A program made the translations under genes and the position numbers. DNA of 64,000 nucleotides from Pseudozobellia thermophila. Its GTDB lineage: Bacteria; Bacteroidota; Bacteroidia; Flavobacteriales; Flavobacteriaceae. Positions 7,736-16,222 of the stretch are shown piece by piece. The stretch spans positions 62,001 to 126,000 of the forward strand of contig NZ_FQYU01000009.1 in the NCBI RefSeq assembly GCF_900141855.1. Reading direction: 5' to 3'. Within the stretch, counting starts at the first letter, position 1. Each line of letters opens with the position of its first letter. The notes beneath the pieces are model-generated. The model made no database searches. It was not told the DNA's origin and saw only the letters and a list, made by a program, of their open reading frames with translations.

Positions 7736-9295
7736 CTACTCCCTTTCCGAACTGCCATCCGAAAACAGTTCGATAGGGTAAGGTACAACCTCTCCGGTCG
7801 TCTTTAAAATGGGCATCTGTGCATCCACGTCCTTTAAATAATCGGAAAGGTTACGTGCCAATTCCTTGGCTTTTATGGTATCGGTTTCCACCAGGTTCTT
7901 GGTCTCACCGATATCTTCCTTAAGGTTAAAGAGTTCCATATGTTGATCTAAGTGGTAATAGATCAATTTATAATCGCCCTTGCGTATGGCACTTGTTGCA
8001 CCAATACCCGGCCCCGAGGGTCCCCATTCATTGGGGTAATGCCATACCAAGGTGCGCATACCATCGTATTCCTTCTCCCCTTTCAGTACGGGAACAAAGC
8101 TTTGTCCGTCTATTTTTTGCACCGTATCGAGACTGTCGATTCCGGCCATTTCCAAAATAGTAGGGTAAAAATCCTCGATGATTACCTGATAATCGGATAC
8201 GCTGGCCGGCTCTACCTTACCGGGCCATTTGACCAGCATGGGTTCCCGAATACCGCCTTCGCGTACGGAACCCTTGCCACTGGATAGGGGGAGGTTATGG
8301 GTATGGGGCTCCCCGCCACGGGCGTGGGCACTGAGCCCGCCATTGTCGGACATAAAAAGGATCACCGTATTCCCCGCAATATCCTTCCTTTCCAAGTACT
8401 TCATTATATCGCCCAGGCTTTTATCCATGCCCTCGATCATTGAGGCATACTTGGCCTCGGTACTGTCGAGGCCCTTTTCCAAATATTTTTGCACGAAACG
8501 CGCATCGCCCATAATGGGCGTGTGTACGGCATAGTGGGCCATGTACAGAAAAAAGGGCTGTTGGGTGGCAACGACCGAATCCAAGGCCTTAAGGGCCTCT
8601 TGGGTAAGGGCCTCGGTAAGAAAGACCTCTTTGCCGTGGTAGTCTTCCAACCCGGGTACCGCCCATATTTCCCTATCGGGTTTGCCGTTCCCGAAGTTTT
8701 CGGTCCCCAGATAACTTCCCGGAGCCCCGGCCGCATGGCCGGCAATATTGACATCGAACCCCAGGTTCAAGGGATCCTCGCCCGGCGTACCTATGGCCCC
8801 AAAATGGGCCTTTCCCGCATGAACGGTATAGTAGCCCATATCGTTCAAGGCCTGGGGCAAGGGCATGGCCTGTACACTTTTCGGGTCCCCTGCCACCGGA
8901 CTCACCCCATTAACGTTCCACTCCGGAAATTGAAGGGAGTCGTGGTTCTTTTCCATGGGCTGTATCGAGTCTTTTCGAAGTGTCCAATTCGTCACGCGGT
9001 GCCGGGCGGCGTTCATACCCGTAATCAAACTCACGCGTGTCGGCGAACATACCGGAGTGGCATAGGCCTGTGTAAATTTCATGCCTTGGGCGGCCAGCTT
9101 CTCCATATTCGGGGTATGATAGCGCTCGTTAAGGGCCGTCCGTTCGGAGTAAAAGGGCACCGAGGTGTCTTGCCATCCCATATCATCGACCAAAAACAAT
9201 ACAATATTGGGCGGAAGCTCTTCGACTTCTTCCGATTCGCAGGAGAAAAGCACCAAGGCCAACAACATAAGATACAGGGTTATACACTTGTTCAT
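7736..9295 (-). CDS. Lipoprotein sulfatase, formylglycine type (S1 family)
   Basis: This is a 519-residue secreted sulfatase. A signal peptide with lipobox LVLFSC places lipidated Cys at residue 19. The metal-binding start of the alkaline-phosphatase fold is VDDMGW (D37, D38). The formylglycine motif is CSPTR with C83 as the residue converted to formylglycine, and MSDNGG supplies further metal ligands. The length matches S1-family sulfatases that cleave sulfate esters from algal or host glycans. It stands alone, with no maturase, glycoside hydrolase or SusCD pair next to it, so the substrate is unknown. Activation would need a formylglycine-generating or anSME enzyme encoded elsewhere. Confidence 0.9.
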   Translation of the reverse strand: MNKCITLYLMLLALVLFSCESEEVEELPPNIVLFLVDDMGWQDTSVPFYSERTALNERYHTPNMEKLAAQGMKFTQAYATPVCSPTRVSLITGMNAARHRVTNWTLRKDSIQPMEKNHDSLQFPEWNVNGVSPVAGDPKSVQAMPLPQALNDMGYYTVHAGKAHFGAIGTPGEDPLNLGFDVNIAGHAAGAPGSYLGTENFGNGKPDREIWAVPGLEDYHGKEVFLTEALTQEALKALDSVVATQQPFFLYMAHYAVHTPIMGDARFVQKYLEKGLDSTEAKYASMIEGMDKSLGDIMKYLERKDIAGNTVILFMSDNGGLSAHARGGEPHTHNLPLSSGKGSVREGGIREPMLVKWPGKVEPASVSDYQVIIEDFYPTILEMAGIDSLDTVQKIDGQSFVPVLKGEKEYDGMRTLVWHYPNEWGPSGPGIGATSAIRKGDYKLIYYHLDQHMELFNLKEDIGETKNLVETDTIKAKELARNLSDYLKDVDAQMPILKTTGEVVPYPIELFSDGSSERE

Positions 9296-9503
9296 ACCGA
9301 TGATTATAGCTTAATTAGTGAGTATTGTGTTGGCAAGATGCCAACTTTGCCCCTTAACGTCGAAAGGGAATTTTGCCGCTGTGACCGGACTTACCCCCTA
9401 CCGCCCCACCGTAAAAAGGGACGGGCATTGGCAAAAAACCCCGGCACGAACGGTAAATGTCTAAAAATACACAAACACCCGTATTTCTCCGATATACATC
9501 AAC

Positions 9504-9511
9504 TATTTTTG
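9504..9511 (+). promoter_or_regulatory. Candidate -7 element for the DnaQ/GIY-YIG gene
   Basis: TATTTTTG fits TAnnTTTG and lies 51 bp upstream of the proposed TTG start at 9563. Confidence 0.5.
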
Positions 9512-9562
9512 TAGCGAAAAAACTTTAACCTAACTTTAAACACCGAGTTCAAAAAGCCGCTA

Positions 9563-10954
9563 TTGTACTGTATTGTCGACATAGAAACTACCGGAAACGG
9601 CATCAAGGGAAACAAGATTACGGAAATTTCCATTTTCAAGTACGACGGTCATAAGATCGTGGACGAGTTTACCACCTTGGTCGACCCCGGATGTGAAATA
9701 CCCTACTTTATCACTCGATTAACGGGTATCGATAACGATATGGTTCGAAATGCCCCGACTATCGGCGAGATTGCCCCCGATATTATGCGCATAACCGAAG
9801 GGAGTATCTTCGTGGCCCACAGTGTCAATTTCGATTATAACATCATAAAGAACGAGCTTAAGGGAGTCGGGCTGGAGTTTGTAAGGAAAAAGCTGTGCAC
9901 CGTCCGCCTATCGCGCAAGCTATTGCCCGGTTACCATTCCTATAGCTTGGGCAAACTTTGCTCGGCCCTGAACATTCCGCTTACCGACAGGCACAGGGCA
10001 CGGGGCGACGCCCATGCCACTACCCTGTTGTTTGAAAAACTATTGCGTACCGAGGGGGCCGAACAGGTATTCAAGGTTTTCTTGAACGCGCGTTCACAAG
10101 AAGCTACCTTGCCGGCCGCGTTGCCCCGCGATGCCTTTGAGCGCTTACCCGAAAAGCCCGGGGTTTATTATTTCAAGGACGCCAAAGGGAAGATCATTTA
10201 TGTGGGCAAGGCCATAAATATCAAAAAAAGGGTGCTTGGCCATTTCTATGACAAATCGGGCAAGGAGGTTCGTTTGTGCGCCGAAACGGCCGATATCGAT
10301 TTTGAACTTTCGGGCAGCGAGCTCTTGGCCCTTTTGATCGAGTCATCGGCCATCAAACAATACTATCCCATATACAACCGAGCCCAAAAAAGAAAAATAC
10401 AGGCCTATGGCATCTTTTGCTATGAAGACCGAAAGGGCATAAGGCATTTGGCCTACAATAAGCTTAAGATGGCCCCAAATGCCTTTACCGTTCTCTATAG
10501 CCCGACTACTTGTAGGCTGTTCTTGGAGGAAATCTGCAAAAAGTTCCGCTTGTGCCCCAAATACTGCCATCTTCAAGAAAACGTAGCCACCTGTTCGCAC
10601 TACAGGATCGATGGTTGCGACGGAATTTGCGATGGTTCGGAAAACATCGAATTATACAATGGGAAGGTTTTGGACGCCATTGCACATATGAAAGCGCAAA
10701 GGGAAAATTTTATCATCAAGGAAAAAGGAAGAACCTATGGCGAAGAGGCCTTTGTCGTTGTTCGCAACAGTTTGTATATCGGCTATGGGTTTATCGAAAA
10801 GGATGCCAGCATACGTAGCCACGAAGACCTCGATGCTTTTTTGGTGCCCCAGGAAAGCACCCTTGAGGCCGAAAGCATTATCAAGTCGTATATGGTAAAA
10901 AATTCCCGAAATATGGTGAACTCGGAAGCCGAGCCTTACCACTTCCCTTCTTAG
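9563..10954 (+). CDS. DnaQ-like 3'-5' exonuclease fused to a GIY-YIG nuclease
   Basis: This 463-residue protein probably acts in DNA repair. Residues 1-165 form a DEDDh exonuclease (DIETTG, HSVNFDYN, HRARGDAHAT) like the epsilon subunit of DNA polymerase III. Residues about 185-275 form a UvrC/Cho-type GIY-YIG domain (KPGVYYFKD, IIYVGKAINIKKRV). The C-terminal third contains clustered Cys (near CRLFLEEICKKFRLCPKYC), like the related UvrC-type proteins. The start is TTG at 9563: no in-frame ATG or GTG follows the upstream stop at 9512, and family members begin at this MYxIVDIETTG position. The cut site and partner proteins are not predictable. Confidence 0.88.
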   Translation: MYCIVDIETTGNGIKGNKITEISIFKYDGHKIVDEFTTLVDPGCEIPYFITRLTGIDNDMVRNAPTIGEIAPDIMRITEGSIFVAHSVNFDYNIIKNELKGVGLEFVRKKLCTVRLSRKLLPGYHSYSLGKLCSALNIPLTDRHRARGDAHATTLLFEKLLRTEGAEQVFKVFLNARSQEATLPAALPRDAFERLPEKPGVYYFKDAKGKIIYVGKAINIKKRVLGHFYDKSGKEVRLCAETADIDFELSGSELLALLIESSAIKQYYPIYNRAQKRKIQAYGIFCYEDRKGIRHLAYNKLKMAPNAFTVLYSPTTCRLFLEEICKKFRLCPKYCHLQENVATCSHYRIDGCDGICDGSENIELYNGKVLDAIAHMKAQRENFIIKEKGRTYGEEAFVVVRNSLYIGYGFIEKDASIRSHEDLDAFLVPQESTLEAESIIKSYMVKNSRNMVNSEAEPYHFPS

Positions 10955-10986
10955 GCCGGCATTTTGGGCAGAAGGCATCCTTCCTT

Positions 10987-11106
10987 TTACTTTTTCATCT
11001 TTTTGTACATCCGGATGACAAGGAACATCCACACCACAAAAATGATGCCTACAAAAATAGAGTATAAAATGATGAAGTCCACTTCGCCTACTATTAGAAC
11101 ATACAT
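10987..11106 (-). CDS. Possible small single-helix membrane protein
   Basis: This 39-codon frame starts at an ATG (11106) and ends in TAA. Residues about 9-30 are strongly hydrophobic (FIILYSIFVGIIFVVWMFLVI) and the tail is basic (RMYKKMKK), which fits a small membrane protein. The frame stays open for another 31 codons upstream without an ATG, so a longer protein with a rare start codon is possible. The codons look protein-like, but there is no recognised family. It lies convergent to the DnaQ/GIY-YIG gene. Confidence 0.4.
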   Translation of the reverse strand: MYVLIVGEVDFIILYSIFVGIIFVVWMFLVIRMYKKMKK

Positions 11107-11361
11107 TAAACCAAACGTTTCGAACGCCCACAATACGGCCCCGTAGTTTTCGCCAAGAATAAGGGGGGCGTAGAAGCCATAGTATAAAAACCCCTCAACA
11201 TTCTATTGCCGATTAACGTACTACTTGCAAAGCAAGCGTACCGCGTATTACTTTTCCTACTAAATATAAGTAAAAATAATCTTAAAAAAACCAATTCCAT
11301 TAAGTTTTCGTTAACATTGATAAAATTGGCAATAAATCGGCTTTTTTACTGGTTTATTCAC
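11107..11361. other. AT-rich intergenic region
   Basis: No gene is seen beyond the possible 5' extension of the small membrane frame. An interrupted inverted repeat lies at 11218-11241 (GTAC-ta-CTTGC-AAA-GCAAG-c-GTAC). The rest is AT-rich filler between two convergent or leftward units. Confidence 0.5.
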
Positions 11362-11397
11362 AAAAAAACGGCCTGTAAAACCATTTACAGACCGTTT
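11362..11397 (-). terminator. Terminator of the leftward sulfur operon
   Basis: Read on the minus strand, AAACGG-x-TTTACAG-type arms pair over 13 bp with one mismatch around a 4-nt loop, followed by a run of T (seven A on the plus strand, 11362-11368). It lies about 78 bp after the stop of the persulfide dioxygenase-like gene. Confidence 0.75.
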
Positions 11398-11474
11398 AAG
11401 CCTTTTAAAACTAATCAGTTACGGCACAAGAAGCTCAATTTCACCTTTGTCCCTAGCCCTTAAAAAACCCTCGT

Positions 11475-12884
11475 TTACAAGGTGGTCGGGCAAACATAAT
11501 CGGTTACCTCGACGCCCGAGGCCTTCAGGGCCTCAAAGCCTCCGCCGATATCGAACAAGTTATGAATGCCCCTACTTTTTAGGATGGAAGCCGCAATTAC
11601 GGATCGATACCCCCCGGCACAATGAACGTAAAAATCCTTGTCTTCGGGAAATTCATCCATGTGGTCGTTAAGGAAATCCAACGGGGTGTTATTGGCGTCC
11701 AATACATGTTCCGATCGGTACTCGTTTTCTTTACGCACGTCGAAAACGGGGATTTTTTCGTGTTCCATTCTCTTTTTTACTTCCTCGGCAGAAAGTGAGG
11801 TGATCGTATCAAAATCCTTTCCGGCCTTCTTCCACGCTTCAAATCCCCCTTTCAAATAGCCGATGGTACCATCGAAACCTACACGGGAAAGGCGGGTTAC
11901 GGCCTCTTCCTCCTTACCTTCGGGGCATACCAACAGAAGGGGTTGTTGGGTATCGGCGATAAGGGCGCCCACCCATGGGGCGAAATCGCCGTTAAGGCCG
12001 ATAAAGATAGACCGTGGCACGTGGCCCGCCACAAAATCATTTTGATGCCTTACGTCCAAGACAATGGCCCCTGTCTCATTGGCCGCTTCCTCGAAGTCCT
12101 CGGGATCCAAAGCCGTGGTTCCCCGGCTCAGTACATCGCCAATATCCTCGTATCCCTCTTTGTTCATTTTTACGTTAAGGGGAAAATATTTGGGAGGGGG
12201 CATCAGGCCTTCGGTAACCTCGGCGACGAACTCTTCCTTGGTCATATCGGCACGCAAGGCGTAGTTTACTTTTTTCTGATTGCCGAGGGTATCCACCGTT
12301 TCCTTCATCATATTCTTACCACAGGCCGACCCGGCCCCGTGCGCCGGATATACAATGACATCGTCGGCCAAGGGCATTATTTTCGTGCGTAGGCTGTCGT
12401 ATAGTGTGCCCGCAAGCTCCTCTTGGGTCATGTCGGCTGCCTTTTGTGCCAGATCGGGGCGGCCCACATCGCCCAAGAACAAGGTGTCGCCCGAGAAAAT
12501 CGCATAGTCTTTGCCCTCGGCATCACGTAAAAGGTAGGTGGTACTTTCCATGGTATGTCCCGGGGTATGCAATACCTTGATCGATACGTCGCCAAGTTGA
12601 AAAACCTGGCCGTCTTCGGCAATAATCGCATCGAATGCCGGATTGGCATTGGGCCCGTAAACGATGGGAGCCCCCGTTTTCTTTGACAGTGTTACATGGC
12701 CGCTTACAAAATCGGCATGGAAATGGGTCTCAAAAATATATTTGATCTTGGCATTGTCCTCCGCTGCCCTTTTCAAATACGGTTGTACTTCGCGCAAGGG
12801 ATCGATTATGGCCACTTCCCCTTGGCTTTCGACATAATAGGCACCCTGTGCCAAACATCCGGTATATATCTGTTCTATTTTCAT
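11475..12884 (-). CDS. Metallo-beta-lactamase/rhodanese protein, probable persulfide dioxygenase
   Basis: This is a 469-residue cytoplasmic protein. Residues 1-230 form a metallo-beta-lactamase domain of the ETHE1/persulfide dioxygenase type with the metal site THFHADFVSGH (H54, H56, D58), HTPGHT and SGDTLFLGDVGRPD. Two rhodanese domains follow (about 260-345 and 365-465). The second has the active-site loop CAGGYRS with C422. The first lacks that loop and is probably inactive. The family oxidises glutathione or low-molecular-weight persulfides to sulfite, with the rhodanese moving sulfane sulfur. It is the last gene of a leftward unit after a SulP transporter, and has its own promoter and a Crp-type operator. 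Confidence 0.88.
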   Translation of the reverse strand: MKIEQIYTGCLAQGAYYVESQGEVAIIDPLREVQPYLKRAAEDNAKIKYIFETHFHADFVSGHVTLSKKTGAPIVYGPNANPAFDAIIAEDGQVFQLGDVSIKVLHTPGHTMESTTYLLRDAEGKDYAIFSGDTLFLGDVGRPDLAQKAADMTQEELAGTLYDSLRTKIMPLADDVIVYPAHGAGSACGKNMMKETVDTLGNQKKVNYALRADMTKEEFVAEVTEGLMPPPKYFPLNVKMNKEGYEDIGDVLSRGTTALDPEDFEEAANETGAIVLDVRHQNDFVAGHVPRSIFIGLNGDFAPWVGALIADTQQPLLLVCPEGKEEEAVTRLSRVGFDGTIGYLKGGFEAWKKAGKDFDTITSLSAEEVKKRMEHEKIPVFDVRKENEYRSEHVLDANNTPLDFLNDHMDEFPEDKDFYVHCAGGYRSVIAASILKSRGIHNLFDIGGGFEALKASGVEVTDYVCPTTL

Positions 12885-12942
12885 GAGTTTTCCTTTTACT
12901 GTTTTTTGCCAAGATCGATCCTATCGACCCTAGATCTTCCTA

Positions 12943-12950
12943 CAAAAGTA
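12943..12950 (-). promoter_or_regulatory. -7 element for the persulfide dioxygenase-like gene
   Basis: On the minus strand TACTTTTG fits TAnnTTTG. A start site near 12938 would give a leader of about 53 nt. The operator at 12972-12987 would be centred near -41.5. Confidence 0.65.
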
Positions 12951-12971
12951 CTTTTTCATATTGAAACCCTC

Positions 12972-12987
12972 TGTAACAATGGTTACG
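12972..12987. promoter_or_regulatory. Crp/Fnr-type operator in front of the persulfide dioxygenase-like gene
   Basis: TGTAAC-AATG-GTTACG is a near-perfect palindrome with 6-bp arms and a 4-bp spacer, overlapping the stop codon of the SulP gene. A second copy (14743-14758) lies at the same distance from the sulP promoter. A Crp-family regulator gene lies next door. Confidence 0.7.
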
Positions 12988-14710
12988 GCCTTCGCAGGTT
13001 CTGATAAGCCACCCTTTCGCCTATGGGCGAAGGTGTTGCCGTATGATCGAAATAATCAACGGCCTCCTTGGTGCTTACGAACAGGTGCTCTTTCGAAAGT
13101 ACATCGATAATGCGGCTGCTAAAGATCACATCGCGGGCCGGGCCTATGGCGCCGGCGATATAAAACTGCAAATTCCGATCCTGAAGGTCTTCAATTACCC
13201 TGACCAACATCTGGGCGGCGCTCGAATCGATGTAATGGATGGCTTCGGCATTTAAAATGATAGCGCTCAGCCCCTCTCCCTTGGAATCGATACAGTCATA
13301 GAGCATCTTCTTAAAGTAATTCTTGTTGCCGAAGTACAATTGGGAGTCGAACCTGACGATAAGCAGGTCGTCACGAACCTCAATGGCGTCGCCGAACCTA
13401 TCGACGTTCCTGTAGTAATCGGAGCCCTTGATCTTGCCCAAAACGGCGAAATGGGGTTTCGAACTTTTATAGACCATTAAAAGTAGCGACAACAGCACCC
13501 CTACAAGTATGCCCTCGGTAATGCCCACAAAAAGGGTTATTCCAAAGGTAATCAACAATATGGCCAGCTCATCCTTGCGGTAGGCCCATAAGGCCTTCGG
13601 ATAAGCGATATCGATCAGCCCCACTACCGAGACCATTATAATACTGGCCAATACGGCATTGGGGAGGTAATAGAACAAGGGGGTCAAAAAGAGAAGCGTC
13701 AATACGACCATGACCACGCTGAACAATAGGGCTATCGTAGTTTTGGCGCCTGCCTCCCCGTTAATGGCCGAGCGCGAAAAACTTCCGGTTACCGTATGGG
13801 ATTGGAACAAGGAACCCAGTAAATTCGATGCGCCGATCGCTATCAGTTCCTGATTGGGATCTATGGTTTCCTCCCCGCTCTTTTCCTCCAGTGATTTTCC
13901 TATGGAAATGGCCTCGAGATAACCGATCAAGGCCAGGGTTACGGCAATGGGGGCCATTTCAACGATTTTTTCCAAGGATATTTCAGGCGCCCGAAAATGT
14001 GGTAACCCGGTAGGTATTTCACCGACCACCTTGATGCCGTAGGCCTGCAAGTCGAACAGGTAAACGGCCATAATCCCCAAAACGACCACCGCAAGCACCC
14101 CGGGAATTTTAGGGATCCATTTTCTCGTGACCAGTATTAGGGCTATCCCGACCAGGCCTATGGCCAGATCCACCCAATTGGTTTCCGACAAGCTGACCGA
14201 GGCGTTGTACAACAATTCGTGAAAACGGTTGCTCCCCGCTATAGGGGTACCCAACAGATGTTTCAACTGACTCAGAATAATGATCAGTGCCGCCGCCGAG
14301 GTAAATCCGCTGATTACCGGTCTTGAAAGAAAGTTGACCAAGAACCCCATACGGAAAACGCCCAATACCAATTGAATGCTACCCACCATAAAGGCCAATA
14401 GCAAGGCCATGGCCACGTAGGCTTCCTCTTCGGCGGCAAGGTATGCCCCAAGACCGGCCGCCACCAAAAGCGAATCCATGGCAACCGGTCCAATGGCCAA
14501 CTGCCTCGAAGTGCCCAAAAAGGAATAAACCACTATGGGGACCAATGAAGCATAAAGGCCGTATACCGGGGGCAAGCCCGCTATCATGGCATAGGCCATC
14601 CCCTGTGGGACCAAGATGATACCCACCGTCAGGCCTGCCATTACATCTTTTGTAAACCAGCGCTTGTTATAGGTGGGCAACCATTGCAAAAACGGGAAAA
14701 AGTTTCGCAT
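12983..14710 (-). CDS. SulP-family anion transporter with STAS domain
   Basis: This is a 575-residue inner-membrane transporter of the SulP/SLC26 family, usually carrying sulfate, bicarbonate or other anions. The start of the transport core (GLTVGIILVPQGMAYAMIAGLPPVYGLYAS, read in pieces) is typical. About 11-13 hydrophobic segments follow up to residue 430, and a cytoplasmic STAS domain occupies about 455-560. The ATG at 14710 is preferred over one at 14734, because the former gives the family start (MRNFFPFLQWLP) and the promoter lies between them. The mRNA is then leaderless. Sulfate is the likely substrate by context, but bicarbonate cannot be excluded. Confidence 0.88.
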   Translation of the reverse strand: MRNFFPFLQWLPTYNKRWFTKDVMAGLTVGIILVPQGMAYAMIAGLPPVYGLYASLVPIVVYSFLGTSRQLAIGPVAMDSLLVAAGLGAYLAAEEEAYVAMALLLAFMVGSIQLVLGVFRMGFLVNFLSRPVISGFTSAAALIIILSQLKHLLGTPIAGSNRFHELLYNASVSLSETNWVDLAIGLVGIALILVTRKWIPKIPGVLAVVVLGIMAVYLFDLQAYGIKVVGEIPTGLPHFRAPEISLEKIVEMAPIAVTLALIGYLEAISIGKSLEEKSGEETIDPNQELIAIGASNLLGSLFQSHTVTGSFSRSAINGEAGAKTTIALLFSVVMVVLTLLFLTPLFYYLPNAVLASIIMVSVVGLIDIAYPKALWAYRKDELAILLITFGITLFVGITEGILVGVLLSLLLMVYKSSKPHFAVLGKIKGSDYYRNVDRFGDAIEVRDDLLIVRFDSQLYFGNKNYFKKMLYDCIDSKGEGLSAIILNAEAIHYIDSSAAQMLVRVIEDLQDRNLQFYIAGAIGPARDVIFSSRIIDVLSKEHLFVSTKEAVDYFDHTATPSPIGERVAYQNLRRP

Positions 14711-14714
14711 TTGA

Positions 14715-14722
14715 CAAAGGTA
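14715..14722 (-). promoter_or_regulatory. -7 element for the SulP gene (leaderless)
   Basis: On the minus strand TACCTTTG is followed by only four bases and then the ATG at 14710. The transcript would begin at or very near the start codon. Confidence 0.65.
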
Positions 14723-14742
14723 CGCTATTTCCAAAACCCTTG

Positions 14743-14758
14743 TGTGACCAAGGTTACA
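14743..14758. promoter_or_regulatory. Crp/Fnr-type operator in front of the SulP gene
   Basis: TGTGAC-CAAG-GTTACA has the same arms and spacer as the site at 12972-12987, with one arm mismatch. It is centred about 40.5 bp upstream of the predicted start site, the class II activator position. Confidence 0.7.
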
Positions 14759-14792
14759 CCCCCGGAAGATTCCGACTGCAACGGTCTATACA

Positions 14793-15425
14793 CTACAAAT
14801 CGACCACCTTGATATGGCTTCGGTGCATTTCGACCTTGCCTTCCTTCTCCAATTTTTTCAACAGCCTGGAGATTACCACCCTAGAGGTGTTCAGGTCGTA
14901 GGCAATCTCTTGGTGGGTGGTAACGATACAATCGTCGTGGTTCACTTTCGCCTTGTCTTGCAGGTGTTTGAGCAGCCGTTCCTCCATGCGCATAAAGGCA
15001 AGGGTATCAACGGTTTCGAGCAGCTCGGTCATTCGGGTATGGTAACTGTCGAGAATAAACTGGCGCCAAGATCGGTATTTGCCCATCCACACTTCCATTT
15101 GGCCCACAGGCACCATCAACAGTTCCGTGTCCCTTTCGGCCACTGCCCTGATCTCACTTTTCTGATGCCCCATGCAGCATGAAAAGGTCATCGCACAGGT
15201 ATCGCCCTTTTCCAAAAAGTACAACAACAGCTCGTCGCCCTGGTCGTCTTCTCTCAGAATTTTGATGGCTCCTTCCAACAATAGGGGCATATATGAAATC
15301 GGGTCGCCGATATTCATTATAACGCTTCCTTGGGACGCCTTTTTTTGAATCCCGACCTGGGCGATTTCATCCAATAGGGGTCCCTCGAAAATATAGCCGT
15401 AGTGTTGTTGTAGTTTATCCCTCAT
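14793..15425 (-). CDS. Crp/Fnr-family transcriptional regulator
   Basis: This is a 210-residue regulator. Residues about 15-125 form the cyclic-nucleotide-binding-like beta roll, a long helix follows, and residues about 150-205 form the winged helix-turn-helix (THQEIAYDLNTSRVVISRLLKKL). The beta roll carries three Cys close together (C77, C83, C84, in DTCAMTFSCCMG), unlike the N-terminal Fe-S Cys of Fnr, and lacks an obvious cAMP-binding RxS motif. It lies 82 bp upstream of the SulP start and 10 bp after the epimerase gene. It is the natural candidate to bind the two nearby palindromes. A redox or sulfane-sulfur signal through the Cys is an inference. Confidence 0.88.
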   Translation of the reverse strand: MRDKLQQHYGYIFEGPLLDEIAQVGIQKKASQGSVIMNIGDPISYMPLLLEGAIKILREDDQGDELLLYFLEKGDTCAMTFSCCMGHQKSEIRAVAERDTELLMVPVGQMEVWMGKYRSWRQFILDSYHTRMTELLETVDTLAFMRMEERLLKHLQDKAKVNHDDCIVTTHQEIAYDLNTSRVVISRLLKKLEKEGKVEMHRSHIKVVDL

Positions 15426-15435
15426 ACCAGCGCTG

Positions 15436-16212
15436 TTATACCTTGTTTATATGCACTTTGAACGTCTTTTCCGAATCTTTTAAAAACTGAAAGCCTTCGT
15501 GAAGCCGGTGCTGGTCCACCGCATAGGGATAAAAGGTGATCGGTTCGATACAGACCATGTTCCTCACCTCCGTCCACAGCATAAAATTACCGAAGCCCTC
15601 GGTTCGGATCCGAAGTTGTTCCCGATCTTTTAAGACGATTTCCTCGCAATCGGGTACATGAAGGGCCCTACTCCCCACGTCAAGTACTTCTTGTAAAGTA
15701 AGACTCTTGTCCTTGACGATGATTTCCGGAGTATCGGTATACAGTTTAAAGGCCGGATGGTAGCCCAGCATAAAGGGCGTATCGCGTTCCCCCTTAACGG
15801 TAAAGGCAATGCTTAGCCCCTCCCCACTTAGGTCGAACCTCTTCTCAAAACCGAAATCATAGGTCCAGAACAGATATTTTTTGTTTGATTTTTCGGGATA
15901 CTTGGAATTCAGTACAGGCGTCCGGGCCTTGTACTCCTTCCTAAAAAGAGCCGTATTCCCGTTCTGTTCGACCAACTCATAGTCCATTTCGCGAAGCAGG
16001 CCGTGTTGGTCCTGAACGGCAATATCGCGCGGGGTCTGTACCTGAAACCTGGCTTCGGCGGTCGGCCCTATAATGGGAAACATTTCGGTATCGGCATTTC
16101 GCCATCCGGGCTCCCCCTTCTGGTGTATGAACTCAAGGCCATCGACCTGGTACCCTACCAGTTCGCCCGCATCGACCTTAACTTCCTGATTTTCGAATTT
16201 TAGTGTTACCAT
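15436..16212 (-). CDS. Aldose 1-epimerase-like protein
   Basis: This is a 258-residue protein of the galactose-mutarotase-like fold. The central part (YHPAFKLY, containing the conserved catalytic-type His) and the beta-rich composition match small aldose 1-epimerase (LacX/YphB-like) proteins. The expected C-terminal acidic residue could lie in VRNMVCIEP. There is no signal peptide, so it should act on a cytoplasmic sugar or sugar phosphate. The ATG at 16212 is chosen over an in-frame TTG at 16218. It sits tightly between the PLP synthase (10 bp) and the Crp-type regulator (10 bp), so it is probably carried in the same transcript without an evident link to sulfur metabolism. Confidence 0.78.
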   Translation of the reverse strand: MVTLKFENQEVKVDAGELVGYQVDGLEFIHQKGEPGWRNADTEMFPIIGPTAEARFQVQTPRDIAVQDQHGLLREMDYELVEQNGNTALFRKEYKARTPVLNSKYPEKSNKKYLFWTYDFGFEKRFDLSGEGLSIAFTVKGERDTPFMLGYHPAFKLYTDTPEIIVKDKSLTLQEVLDVGSRALHVPDCEEIVLKDREQLRIRTEGFGNFMLWTEVRNMVCIEPITFYPYAVDQHRLHEGFQFLKDSEKTFKVHINKV

Positions 16213-16222
16213 GGTCAAAAAA

